Assembly (NCBI GenBank): GCA_027924645.1
Contig: BSBN01001807.1
Location: forward strand, 11,798,001 to 11,862,000
Source: Cunninghamia lanceolata
Taxonomy: Eukaryota; Streptophyta; Pinopsida; Cupressales; Cupressaceae
Reading direction: 5' to 3'
DNA: 64,000 nucleotides
Position 1 is the first letter of the stretch; each line of letters opens with the position of its first letter. A program made the position numbers and the translations under genes. Positions 1 through 11,421 of this stretch are shown here, in pieces. The notes under the pieces were generated by a model. That model was given only the letters and a program-made list of their open reading frames with translations. It made no database searches and had not been told where the DNA came from.

Positions 1-2674
1 CAACTTCATTCAGTTTGTTCTGGAAGACCCATTTTGTTCCAATCACATTCTTGTTTCTAGGTCCAAGAACAAGATCCCAAGTGTGATTTTTCTCAATTTG
101 CATCAGTTCTTCCTCCATTGTTTTAGTCCAGTTTTCATCATTGCAAGATTCATTCACTGTCTTAGGTTCAATCTTTGAAATCAGACAATACTCTTCTGAA
201 TCTTGAGCAATCCTTCTTCTTGTTTGTACACCTTTGCTTTTATCACCTATGATTTGATCTTCAGAGTGGTTCAATCTTACAAACCTAGTAACTTTAGGAG
301 TTTCTTACACTTCTGCTTCTTGATCAGGCTCATTCAAACTTATCTCTTCTTCCTGATTTACCGGATCAGTTTGAATCTGACTTTCCGAAGAGGCTTGGGC
401 TCCTTGACTCAAAACACCATTCTGATCATCTTCATCATATTCATAAAACCTTGAGGGTTTTTCAATTCCTTCATCAACCTTCACATTTGTACTTTCTATC
501 TTCTTTCTCAGTCTCTTATTATAACACCGGTATGCTTTGCTTTGAGTAGAGTAACCCAAGAATATTCCTTCATCACTTCTAGCATCAAACTTTCCTAGAT
601 CTTCATCTCTTTTAATGTAACATTTGCTACCAAAAACTCTGAAATACCTTACAGTAGGAGTGATGCCAAACCAAAGTTCATAAGGAGTCTTACTAGTATT
701 GCTTCTAATTTGTACTCGATTGAGAGTATAGACTACAGTGCTGATAGCTTCTCTCCAAAAGATCTGAGGAACATTTGTTCCATCATCATTGTCCTAGATG
801 CTTCTTAGATGGTCTGGTTCTTTCTCTCACTACTCCATTCTGCTATGGAGTCCTAGGAGCAGACAACTGTCTCTTTATTCCATGTTTCTCATAGAATTCT
901 ATGAACTCATCGGATGTGAATTTTCCACCTCTATCAGACCTCAGACATTTCAATTTTAATCTAGTTTCATTCTCTACCATAGCCTTGAATATTTTGAATT
1001 TCTCAAGAGCTTTTGATTTCTCTTTCAGAAAAGTAACCCACATCATCTAGGAATAGTCATCAATTAGTAACATGAAGTATCTATCACCTTGAACACTTCT
1101 GATTCTTGCTGGACCACATAAATCAGTATGAACTAAGTCTAGTAATCTGGTAGAAGACTGTTCCTTACTTTGGAAAGTGACTCTGCTAAGATTACCCAAC
1201 TGACATTCTTTGCACAAACTATTTGTAGGTTTCACCAGTTTTGCAAGATCTCTTATAGCCTGAGTATTTCTTATCTTGATGATATTATGAAAGTTCACAT
1301 GACACATCATCCTATGCCACAACCAACTCTAATCAACTTGAACAAATAAGCAACTTTACCAGTACCAACCAAGTAGAAGATATTACCTTTAGTTTGATGC
1401 AATCTCTATTCTAGAACTTTCAAAGATCTTGCATTTTCCATTCTTGAATCAGAGATCATAGCCTTTGTCCACCAACTGACCAACACTGAGAAGATTATGC
1501 TTCAATCCTTCAACATACAGTACATTACCAGTTTTGTTCCTTCCATCAAAAGAAATAGTTTCTCTTCCTCTGATTCTACCATCAGAATTATCACCAAACT
1601 TTACTACTTCTCCTTCATACCTTTCCAAATCTATGAACTTATTTTTGTCACCTATCATATGGTGAGAGAAACCACTATTAATGACCCAATCATCCTTTTC
1701 TTCAGCTTGGGTAGCCAGAGCTCTTTCTACAACTTTATGATTGACAGATTCAGAGGGCATTGGATCTTCTTCCTTGATGGCAATAAACACCCAATCACTT
1801 CCGGATTTGTTTCTTGTCTCTGATTCATCATCTGTTAGTCCTTCATTATCATCTTCTTCATGAACATAGTAACAATTCTTTTGGAACCTTGATCTGTTAG
1901 GATTTGGCCTTGAAAATCTTTCCAGACATTTTGAGGAAAAATGACAATCTTATTGCAGTTAAAACACTTAAAAGGTAATTTCCCTTCATACTTACCGGAT
2001 CCTCTTGGCAGTCTTTTTGCAATAAGGGCTTCAAGATGAGCAGTTTCTGCTTCTTCTTCTTCCAAGTCTATTCTTTCTTTTTCATACCATGATAGTTTCC
2101 TTGAAGAGTTCTCTCTCGGATCAAACCTTTGTTTGCCTTTTACAGAGGCACTGGCTTTGAATGCAGATTTAGTCTTCGGGGACCATCTCCAAACTTGATC
2201 ATTTCAAATGCAGCCAATTTACCAGCTAATTGATCTCTTGTGACAGTTGTATGGGCTTTGAATTCTTCAATAGCAGCAACCTTGATTTTAAAAGAAGCAG
2301 GAAGGGATCTGAGAATTTTGCCAACAATCTCATCTTCATCCAAGACTCCACCAACATTTCTAATTCCACAAACAATCTTATTTACTCTTGGCATAAAAGT
2401 AGAGATATTTTCATCTTCTCTCATCTTCATATTTTCAAAATTTCCTTTCAAACTTTGTAACCTTGCACTTTTGACATACTTGTCTCCTTCATGTAGAAGT
2501 TCCATTTTTTTCCCAAATCTCAAAAGCAGTTGGTAGGTCAACAACATTTGAAAGCTCTGAATCAAATAATGTGCTTAGAAGAGCTTCTATAGTCTGCAAA
2601 TTGTTTTCAGCATCTGTGATTTCATTTGGGGCTTTCGGGCCACCCTATGGAGGAGTATACTTCGTTGAAGCCAT
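1..2674 (-). pseudogene. Copia gag-pol polyprotein, degraded, C-terminal part outside window
   Basis: The chosen start is the ATG at 2674 (MASTKY...). A TAG follows nine codons later. Domains in order: UBN2-type gag (about 2140-2600); a broken zinc knuckle near 1970, where the CFNC half remains but the His/Cys half is lost; a protease with WVINSG at the active site where the family has D-S/T-G, so the catalytic Asp is Asn (about 1690); an integrase zinc motif (WHR, CHVN, CKEC; 1320-1180); integrase core residues in VHTDLCG and LRSDRGG; then a stop and a frameshift at 790-845 that remove the catalytic Glu region (QNGVVER). An acidic linker follows (305-559), and the first RT motif (GTKWVFQNK) is at 1-60. 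Non-functional. Confidence 0.88.
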
Positions 2675-2825
2675 GGTCCAGTACTGCATTCCCATACATT
2701 GCAAGTGACATTTCATGCAATTTTTCCAAAGATTCAAATTGGTTCCATCAAACTTTGAACTATCCTTCTTGTAGGACGACATCATGGATCTCCTCAAGCG
2801 GTTAAGCTCCTTTTAGAGGACCTTG

Positions 2826-2837
2826 GCTCTGATACCA
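2826..2837 (-). other. Copia primer-binding site
   Basis: The minus strand reads TGGTATCAGAGC two bases after the LTR end. This is the standard plant Copia primer site, complementary to the 3' end of initiator methionine tRNA. Confidence 0.9.
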
Positions 2838-2839
2838 AT

Positions 2840-4087
2840 TGTTAGATTCAGGGCATACAACTGAGAGGGGGGGTGAATCAGTTGTCCAAATGTTTCTTCT
2901 AGTTAAACACTTTAATCTACTTTGTAATTCAACAACATAATAATAAATCAATCATGGAAACACAATGCAATAAATCAAGAGCAGAAACACATTAACAAAT
3001 GAGACACCAAGATTTTGACGTGCAAAACCTAGTTAAGGGAAAAACCATGGGGTGATTAACCCAAGATTGTATTCTCTATTAGAAGAATAGAAAGAACAAA
3101 ATGGCACATGCCAATTAGGGCTCACTGCCTGAGCACACTGCTCACAAGAGGCTCGCTGCCTACAAGAGATACACTATTTACAGAATAATAAGTATCACCT
3201 ACTTGAACTGGAAAGTAGCATCTTCACTATGCTTGAATCAGTTCCATTAAGCCCAATACTTCTCCTCTGTCTTTCTCTCTCCTCCTCACTACCACACACT
3301 CATCTCAACAAGACACACTTTGAAATGACTTTACAATCCCTTATTTATACAAGGCATCAACTTAGGAATAATCATCTAAGTCGGCAAACATCTATAAGAA
3401 CATCCGCAGGATGTGTAACTCATCCGGTCAGCCAGTCTTATGAAGAACACCATTATCCAGAAGTAATTCTTCAATTGTGAGCTCAAACTCTAATGCAGAC
3501 CACCAACACAAACTAGAGACAATCCAAGGACCTCCACAAGCTTGCCTGAATCACCAAGAACATCCGCACTTCATCTGCTTACTGAAATCCTTCTCTCCTT
3601 CATCCAGAACCTCAAGAACACAGTCTGTCATCACTATCACAAAGGAATAGATGCTTGCAGACCTCCAGACCATGAACCAATCGAGTTGACACTTCTCAAA
3701 GACTTCCTGAACACTCCACCAAATCTATAGAACAAGATCTTTCATTTCCAGATCTCATCGGACCTATCTGTATCACTCTGTCACCTTTGAACACCTGCCA
3801 GAACCAGTTTTACGTGAGCAGCCTCAACTTCTTCAGATCTTCATGTGGACCTCTAAAATCTCTACTCGATCACCTTAAGACACATATCTACAAACCCTTT
3901 AAATCATATCCTCTGATCCTCATCTTATCTTGGACTTTTACCTTATTGTCTTCACTGTTCTTCTCTGTTCTTGATATGACCAATTTTCTCAATATCCTCA
4001 GCAAACAGTTCATCCAATCCTTATCATTAATGCAACAGGAGTATGTTGACATCAATGACAACACCGGTTAGGCCCATACTTGCAACA
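2840..4087 (-). repeat. Copia 5' LTR (1248 bp)
   Basis: The minus-strand LTR starts TGTTGCAAG and ends CTAACA, giving TGTT...AACA ends. It holds a TATA-like TATAAATA (plus-strand complement 3342-3349) at the same relative place as in the two solo copies. It also has the C-rich stretch before TCAGTTG near its 3' end that all three copies share. The borders are fixed by the adjoining primer-binding site on one side and by resumption of Gypsy-1 coding sequence on the other. Confidence 0.9.
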
Positions 4088-5798
4088 ATATTCACTTAGG
4101 AGCATTACCCATTTGGCTAGGCGACCCATTAGAGCTACTTTGCTTAGTAGGTACTTCAGTGGATCTATTCTTGCAATAAGTTTGATTGGATGTGCTAGCA
4201 TATAATGCTAGAGTTTTTAGGAAGCAAAAACTACCGCAAGACATGGTCGTTCTATTTGAGAGTATTGTAACTCATAGCACACCAATTTACGACTGATGTA
4301 GTAGACAGCTCTTTCTTTATTTTCATAATCTTGTTGTGCTAGTAGGGCCCAAAGAGTTGTTGGTGTAGCAGATATGTATAGTAACAATGGTTTCCCTTGG
4401 ATAGGAGGCATGAGAATAGGTGGGTTCATAAGATATTTTTTCAGTTTGTCAAATGCCTCTTCGCATTTCGTCCCATCTGAATGGAATGTTCTTATGTAGG
4501 AGATGACTGAAGGGTTGACACTTGTCTGCCAGTTGTGATATGAATCTACAGATTTCTTGTAGCTTGCCCTATAGAGATCTTAGTTGAGTAAGATTCTTGG
4601 GTGATGGCATGTCCATAATAGCCTTGACTTTGGCGGGGTGCACCTCTATTCCATTTTCCGATACAATAAAACCTAGGAGCTTGCCTGAGGTGACTCCAAA
4701 CACACATTTCTTTGGGTTCAACCTGACTTTGGATTGCTCTAATCTCTGAAAGACTTTCTCTAACACATCCAGGTGTGATTCTCTCATGAGTGACTTTGCG
4801 AGGATATCATCTACATAATCTTCCATGGTGACGTGCATCATATCATGGAATATAGTGGTCATAGCACGTTGATATGTGGCTCTTGCATTTTTTAGCCCAA
4901 ATGACATGACATTCCAGTAGAAAGTGCCCCATGGACAAGTAAAAGTTGTCTTATGCTAGTCTTCTGGTGCTATCCCGATCTAATTATATCCTAAGAAGCC
5001 ATCCATGAGAGATAACATGGTATGCCCTACTATTAAGTTGATTGTGATATCTATATTTGGCAACAAAAAATCATCCTTGCGGCAAGCTTTGTTTAGATCC
5101 CTAAAATAATTGCATAGTCTGACTCGGCCATCAGGTTTGGACACTGGTACTATGTTGGAGACCCATTCCGGATAGTCTATAGCTCTAATGAACCCTACAT
5201 CCAGTAGTTTCTTGAGTTCTTCTTTGACAAGTAGTGCAATGTGTGGATGCATCTTTCTAAGTTTTTGTTTCATTGGTTTCACTCCTGGATCTAGTGGAAG
5301 ATGATGTAGAATCAAATCTAGATCTAACCCTAGCATATCTACGTATGACCAAGCAAAATTGACTTGCTTTCTCTTGAAGAATGGTACAAACTTAGTCTTC
5401 TCTGGTGGGTTTAGAGACTTAGCAAAGTGAATGATCTTAGGTTGTTCCTTTGTTCCAATGTTAATAGGTTCTGTGGGTTCCAAAACAATCTGAGACTTCT
5501 CCTGGTACATGTCGTCAGTGAGAGTGTCAAGCCTTCCATCATCAGGTGCCACAGTTGGGTTTTCACCTTTGGATGCATCCTTTCTTTTTATTATTTTGGG
5601 ATTTGACACTACCGTGGAGCGGTTTTCACCGTCAAATCTAGTTTTTATTTTGATATTTTTGCGACTGGAAGGCTTGGCAACCTCTCTGAAATAAGCCATG
5701 GTATGAAGTTCAATGGCGAACCCAGCTTTATGATCTCCTTTAGGTAGGTGGTCCCTAAGTTCCATGTAGTCAATATAGGCATCATCGTTTTGGAACAT
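4088..5798 (-). pseudogene. Gypsy-1 reverse transcriptase-RNase H, broken
   Basis: The RT fingers/palm region (5798-4980) includes YPEWVSNIVPVSKPDG and a KDDF-LPNID motif. An in-frame TAG at 4980 sits where relatives have Gln in GYNQI. The reading then continues to MSFGLKNA and the catalytic YVDDI (4907-4569). The RNase H connection region (4429-4088) has two more TAGs at Gln-like positions (AS*KL*HYM) and stops abruptly after LLSEY at the Copia insertion. In Gypsy-3 the same protein runs on with FDIKYV. RT copies element RNA and RNase H removes it; this copy cannot do either. Confidence 0.88.
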
Positions 5799-5816
5799 AT
5801 CTAATTTCGGGGTTCC

Positions 5817-6551
5817 TCATAGATCCCAGTCAATAAACTTAGGATGTACAAGGGGGAGGGAGTCAGAGGATAGATCTGATTCATTGATAGTTTGAATGGA
5901 TATGCTAGGAGTATTGGTAGGGGGAGTGTTCAGGATAGTACTTTCCTCCAAGTTGTTTATTGTGATAGAACTCGAACCTTCCTTGAAAGTTGTATTCTCA
6001 GGGATAGGCAAATCATACTCTAATGGCCTATTCGGTAGCATTTGTCCCTCACGGTAGGGGCTATAAGTTTGAATGGTATCAACCTCTTTGTTGTCATAGG
6101 AATGCTCTGCCAGCTCATCCCACTCATATTCATTGGAATCTGTGTCACTGTCCTCTTGAAGTGTATGGATCATTTCCACTAGACAAGCATTTGCTTTAGC
6201 TTTACCCTTATCTTTACATCCTAGACCTTTTGTAGTTCTAGCCAATGAGGATGAAGAAGGTTGAATGGGTTCTATAATTCCTTCTTTTCTTAGGCCGATG
6301 GGGCCTTGTCCTTCATAACCCATTCTATGTAGGATAGATTCACCTCGCCCATAGATTTCCATTGGGATCTTAGGTGGTTCCTGTTGTGTGCTCTCTTCTT
6401 CTTCAGTATAAAGCCATTGTAGGATATCTCTTTCCTCTGTTTCATCTGATAGGGTCCCCCATTTTACAAAGGGAGTTGTGGGAGGTGTAGGAGGAGTAGA
6501 TGGCTTTGGAAAATACTTGGGTTGACCAAAGGATCTAGGAGATAAAGGCAT
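5817..6551 (-). pseudogene. Gypsy-1 linker with G-patch-like motif
   Basis: An open stretch of about 244 codons lies between protease and RT. Residues about 68-115 read as a G-patch: ILHRMGYEGQGPIGL, then GIIEPIQP and KGLGCK, matching the glycine spacing of that RNA-binding domain. The rest is acidic and Pro/Ser/Thr-rich, with a DSDTDSNEYEWDE patch. G-patches are known next to some retroelement proteases. The role here is inferred as nucleic-acid binding. It is separated by stops from the protease and RT pieces but lies in their order. Confidence 0.65.
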
Positions 6552-6662
6552 CTTAGCTAGATTGAGGCTATGCTCAATGGAGTATTCCCCTACTCCTATT
6601 TCTTTGATGGTAATTTTCTGCTCTTTGAGCTTTGATGAGGAAGCTTCAGAGGTAGAATCATG

Positions 6663-7253
6663 CTATGGGGTAGGGGATGTAGATGCTCTTTTGTTTGGTA
6701 TGATGCAATCAGGTTTTGAAAGGATAGAGTTGCAATGCTGAAAGGGGTCAAGGTCGCCTTGAATGGTGACTTGCTTGTCGTTATGAGGGAATTTTATGCA
6801 TTGGTGATAGGTAGAAGGCACAACTTTCATGGCATCAATCCATGGTCTACCTAGAAGAATATTATAGGTGAGCTCCCTATCTAGGACTTGGCACACCGTC
6901 TTTTATCACCCGTCCCACTTGTATGGGTAATACCACTGTTCCTTTGGTAGTTCTCTCCTCTTCATCATAGGCTTTGATAGTGATCTTCTTCCTTGGATCA
7001 ACTGCATTTTTAGAGAACCCCAATGTAAGGACTAGCTTCAATGGGCAAATATTTAAACTAGCTCCCCCATTAATGAGAACCTCTTGATGCAGTGCTTGTG
7101 GATGAAGGCGACAATATGTAAAGGGGTGTTATGAGGTTGAGATACTAAGAGGTCATCTTGTTTGGTAAATGATATGGTACTTGAGGAGGTTAGATTACCT
7201 ACCATGGCTTGAAACTTCTCTTGGGCCAAGTTAGTGGGTACAGTGGTTTCCAC
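6663..7253 (-). pseudogene. Gypsy-1 aspartic protease region, inactivated
   Basis: The active-site loop reads VLINGGASLNIC (about 7080-7045), where Gypsy-3 has VLIDGGASLNIC, so the catalytic Asp is Asn. A one-base loss just before it shifts the frame (the upstream frame ends HKHCIK). Downstream, LGRPWIDAM, STYHQCIKFP and VTIQGDLDPF match the Tat-type protease C-terminal half. The family cleaves the element's own polyprotein; this copy should be dead. Confidence 0.8.
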
Positions 7254-8071
7254 TAAGGCTTTATCAAGAATCCCCTTGTGGGAAGAGATAGACGTAACAA
7301 CTCTAAGACAGAAATGTGGGCAGGAGTCTTCCGTAGTTGGTCTATGACACTATACTAATGGAGGTTGGACTGTGAAGGTGATGACCTGGGAGGAATGGTA
7401 TTCAACATGACCTTACCACTATGGGTAATGATACTGCAATCAATTCTATTAGGCTCTGATTGTTAGTTGGGCGTAACCACATTGATTTGTGTTACGTGCT
7501 CCGATATGCAATTGATGGTATAGTTGAATGGCACACTTGCGTAGTTGGCATTACTATTCCCACTATTCTATTTTTGTCTATTGCGGTTGTTGTTGTTGTT
7601 GCCATTGTTGTTATTGTTGTTGTATGACCTGTCATGATTGAGAAGTGGATCCTTGTAAGCCACATGTGTCTCGTTAGAAGTATGTTGTTGAGTTCCTCCT
7701 TGATTTTGATCAAGCACATCTTGAATAACATGTTTGAGATGGATACAGTTGTTCGTTGTATGTTCTCTTCCTCTATGATACTCACAATAGTCAGTGTCTT
7801 TCCAATAGTGAGGTTTTATTTGAGGTTTGTAATCACTTGTTGGTGGTAGAGAGATTTCATTGTTGGCCAATAACTTCCTTAGTGCAGACTCTTGGGACTC
7901 ACCCAGTGGTGTGAACTTTCGCCTTGGATTTGAGTTGAGCCATGGCCTTGGCTCCTGAGAGAATATTTTGCTGAGCATAACATTGCTTGCCTCTCCTTTG
8001 ATAGTGAATATTGGTTGTTGTTTGGGAGCCGCCACCTTGGCATCAACTACTCCATCGTTGAAGACATTTTT
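7254..8071 (-). pseudogene. Gypsy-1 gag, C-terminal part
   Basis: The frame starting NVFNDGVVDAKV directly at the solo-LTR border includes a zinc-knuckle-like CEYHRGREHTTNNC followed by LKHVIQDVL (about 7800-7720) and a poly-Asn tract at 7570-7640. After several stops come TPAHISVLELL and related motifs at 7330-7270, which Gypsy-3 also has (TPSLISILDLL). It joins exactly to the N-terminal gag piece at 9337 once the LTR is disregarded. Confidence 0.8.
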
Positions 8072-9336
8072 TGTTAGATCTACGGCACACAACTAAGAGG
8101 GGGGGTGAATCAGTTGTACAAAAACTTGCTCTCCTTCAAACACTTGATTCTTCTTTGTTATTTAATAGCATATCAATTAACCATTCATGAAAGCATGAAG
8201 CTTAAACACCGAAGCAGATAAACATCAACACATTAGACACCAAGATTTTGATGTGGAAAACCCGGTCAAGGGAAAAACCATGGGGTGATTAACCCAAGGA
8301 TTATTCTCTGTTAGAAGAATAAGAAAAATAGATGGCACATGCCAATTAGGGCTCACTACCTGAGCACACTGCTCACAAGGAGGCACACTGCCTACAAGAG
8401 ACACACTACCTACAAGAGACACAGTGTCTACAAGATCATAAGTATTACAAACTTGAACTGGAGATTGACATCTTTACCATGTCTGGATCAGTTCCATTTA
8501 AGCCCGAGACTCCTGCTCTGCCTTTCATTCTTTCACTATACCACACGCATCCACTCCATGACACACTTCGAAATGAATTCACAAACCTTTATTTATACAA
8601 GGCATCGACTTAGGAACAATCATCTAAGTCGGCAATCATCCACAAGATCATTCGCAAGATGAATAACTCATCTGGTCAGCCAGCCTGAACAAGAACATCT
8701 TCATCCAGAAGTATATCTCCAATTCCAGGCTCTAACACTAATGCAAACTGACAACACAACCTCAACATGATCCAAGAACCTTCACAGGCTTGCCTAAATG
8801 ACCGGATACATCCACACTTCCTCTACTTACTAGAATTATTTTCTTCTTCATCTGGAACTTCAAGAACATAGTCTATTGCCACTATCATACTAAAAAAGGT
8901 GCTTCCGGACCTCCAAACTATGTACCAATCGAGATGACACATCACAAGGACATCCCAAACACTCATTCCAATCCATAGAATAGGACAATGCACTTCCGGA
9001 TCTCACCGGACCTTTTTGTAACACTCTGTCACTCCGGAGCATCTCCTGGAACCGGTTCTACTTAATTGATCACAACTTCTTCATATCTTCATGCGGACCC
9101 CTAAAATCTTAACTAGAACATCTCAAGACTCATATCCCCAAACCCTTTAATCCGCATCCTCTTATCCTCAACCTATTGAGTACTTTTGCCTTCTTCTCAT
9201 CACTGTTCTTCACTGTTCCTAATTGAGACTGATTTCCTCAATAACCTCAGCACACAGCTCATCCAATCCTTCTTATCAATCCAATATGAGTATGTTGACA
9301 TCAATGACAACACTGGTTAACCTCATACTTGCAATA
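8072..9336 (-). repeat. Solo Copia LTR inserted in Gypsy-1 gag, TTTTT duplication
   Basis: This 1265-bp LTR is of the same family as 2840-4087: C-rich stretch near 8100, TATAAATA complement at 8590-8597, ends TGTT and (minus strand) TATTGCAAG, the terminal TG having become TA. It has no internal region. It is flanked by TTTTT at 8067-8071 and 9337-9341. Gag reads TKNK up to one border and NVFNDG from the other, in one frame across the site. It therefore arose by insertion of a full element into gag followed by LTR-LTR recombination. Confidence 0.9.
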
Positions 9337-10028
9337 TTTTTATTCTTAGTCCAAAACTTTGATTTGTCAGTCATGTAGTTGGAGGTAGGTGTGTCCTTGT
9401 ATAACTTGATTTGCCCCTTAGCGATCATAGCTTTCTCAATGAACAATCCCACTTCAATGACTTTTGAAAATGAAATAGGGCAATTAATTTGTATTTGGTA
9501 GCTAAGATCAGAGTTGAGGTTATGGATAAACATCTCCATTAATTGCTTCTCAGGTACATCATATGAGCATTTACTTGCTAGTTGTCTCCACCTTTGTAGG
9601 AAGGAGGTGAATGATTCACCACCCTTTTGCTTGGTGTTGCATAGGTCGAGCATGGAGACTTCATGTTCAATATTGTACAAGAAGTGCGTGATGAATTTGT
9701 TGACTAACTCATCAAAAGTTTTGATGCCTGGTGGAAGCAGTGAGAACCACTCCATGGCTTGACTACCTAGAGATCTAGGGAATAGTCTCATTAAGAAAGT
9801 CTCATTGTGAGCTACTTCCATGCATGCTACATTGAATTCCCTAATGTGATCTCTAGGGTCCCCTTTCCCTTTGTACTTGTCAAATTTAAGAACTTCGAAT
9901 CGAAAGGGAAATGGTGTCATGTTCAAACTTTTATCAAAGGGGTATAGTGCAATATCTTCCAAGGAGTATGTTTTAGTGTTTGTACCTGTCTTGAGCAGGG
10001 ATAACTTTAAGAACCCCCCCCCCTTGGA
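9337..10028 (-). pseudogene. Gypsy-1 gag, N-terminal part (Retrotrans_gag)
   Basis: The capsid-like domain is open for about 230 codons: FEVLKFDKYKGKGDP, LFPRSLGSQAMEWF, LPPGIKTFDELVNKF, SFTSFLQRWRQLA and CPISFSKVIEVG are the typical plant Gypsy gag blocks. The apparent C-terminal tail (VIDVNILILD) is solo-LTR sequence. The N-terminus is lost beyond a ten-G run at about 10015-10024, where the hAT left end follows. Confidence 0.85.
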
Positions 10029-10545
10029 GAAGGTGTATAAACCTGGCGAATCATGTATACTTCCCGAGAAAAATATTAATTTTATTGGCAATTTTTTTCA
10101 TTTTTCTAGGAAAAAAAATAATCTTATTTGGCGAATCTTTTGTAATCACTAGAGGTGTATGGAAAATCCTGGCGAATTGTAATTTTTTTAAAACCAATAA
10201 AATATTTTCATCGGTGATTAAAACCTATTTTCAAACCAATTAAATATTTCCGTTGGCGAATTAAACCTATTTTCAAAATAAGAAAATATTTTTGCTGGCG
10301 ATTAAAATCTAATTTGAAACTAGAAAATTAATTTACATTGGTAAATTAAACCTGTTTTCAAAATAAGAAAATATTTTTGCTGGCAATTAAAATCTAATTT
10401 CAAACTAGAAAATATATTTACATTAGCGAATTAAACCAATTTTCAAAGCAATAAAAAAATTATTGGCAAATTTAAATATAGTTTCAAACCAATAAAAAAT
10501 TAATTGGTGAAATAAATTGTTATGCCAATAAAAAATCATACTGTG
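10029..10545 (+). repeat. Left terminal and subterminal repeats of copy A
   Basis: Inward-facing GGCGAAT occurs near 10054, 10131, 10173 and 10254, with decayed forms at 10297 and 10432. From 10180 a degenerate tandem repeat of about 50-60 bp alternates the GGCGAAT-like box with AAACCTATTTTCAAA-type sequence, about six copies. hAT transposases bind short subterminal motifs, so this may be the binding array. That role is inference. Confidence 0.55.
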
Positions 10546-11421
10546 TGAATGGCATCAAACTTTAGTTGAAGTTCCATTCTGGGCTGCAGTTCTGACACAC
10601 CCATCTTTCTACATAAAGTCTCTAGAATAGAGACAAGTGTCAAGTAACAATGATTCTGATTAACGAAATTAATAGATAATTATTTAATTGAGTTGCATAA
10701 TTTGCCTTCCCAAATACGTGCAATTGTGCTTTTCATGACATTCCTTATTTATTATGAAAGGACAGAGGTCACTTCGAGTGTGGATGTCATTAAATGGAAA
10801 GATGATCGCAAATCGACAGCATAAGTACTGACACACCCAAAATAATCAATAAAATATATTATATATTTTATATATATGTCAACCATTGATCTAATAATAT
10901 CTAACAGCTGCTAGTTGATTACGGAGGATTTTGTTAGTAATGTGTAGTGTTGGAGATCTACCTTCCGGAATTGAACTACAACCGTTCATATTTCGTTCTA
11001 GGGTGCATCAAATGGTCAGTGGTGGTATGATTGATTTGATTGAATGCACTTAACCACATAGATTAGCTAATGCTCAATTAAGTTCATTAATGACAAGTGA
11101 GTACTGAGTCATGACAAACCACACAAATTAGCTAATATGAATTAAACGAAGTTGCTTGTTATTTATTACCCATTTGTCATGGATGTACATGTAATGTATA
11201 TATGATAGTCTTTAGTGTTTCAAACTTATATTGCATTGCTAAGTTTTAGATAGGTCAAGAATCAATAGATTGTAAAAGTTCAAAGTAATGGCTTTCATTA
11301 TAGCAGCTGTGCGAAGAAAGTAAGTTACCAAGTATTTATTTTGTGATCATTCATGATTTTGATTTTAACTGTGTGACAGAGTTCTCAGTTCATAGATGTT
11401 GAATAGTAATAAGAATCTAAG
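10546..11421. other. No gene seen; AT-rich left arm of copy A
   Basis: I find no long open frame, RNA gene or ordered repeat here. The phrase TGACACACCC occurs twice (about 10593 and 10828), and a TATATATTATATATTTTATATA run lies at 10853-10875. Confidence 0.5.

Larger units (their letters stand above)
1..4087 (-). mobile_element. Ty1/Copia LTR retrotransposon, 5' portion, cut by window edge
   Basis: Seen: reading the minus strand from 4087 there is a 5' LTR, a primer-binding site matching initiator-tRNA-Met type, then gag, protease, integrase and the first residues of reverse transcriptase, in Copia order (integrase before RT). The rest lies left of base 1. The right border falls inside the RNase H region of a Gypsy element (Gypsy-1), so the Copia element inserted into it. 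The next five bases (4088-4092, ATATT) should recur beyond the unseen 3' LTR as the target duplication. Two solo LTRs of the same family lie at 8072-9336 and 35120-36466. Confidence 0.9.
4088..10028 (-). mobile_element. Ty3/Gypsy (Tat-type) retrotransposon remnant, Gypsy-1
   Basis: The minus strand carries gag, protease, a G-patch-bearing linker, RT and RNase H in Gypsy order. The RNase H end is cut at 4088 by the Copia LTR. Gag is cut at 8072/9336 by a solo LTR, and gag's N-terminal side stops near 10028, where the giant hAT copy A begins. No LTR of Gypsy-1 itself is visible. Its proteins are close relatives of those in Gypsy-3 (36472-44828), for example in the segment between gag and protease and in the RT, so the two belong to one lineage. 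Confidence 0.85.
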
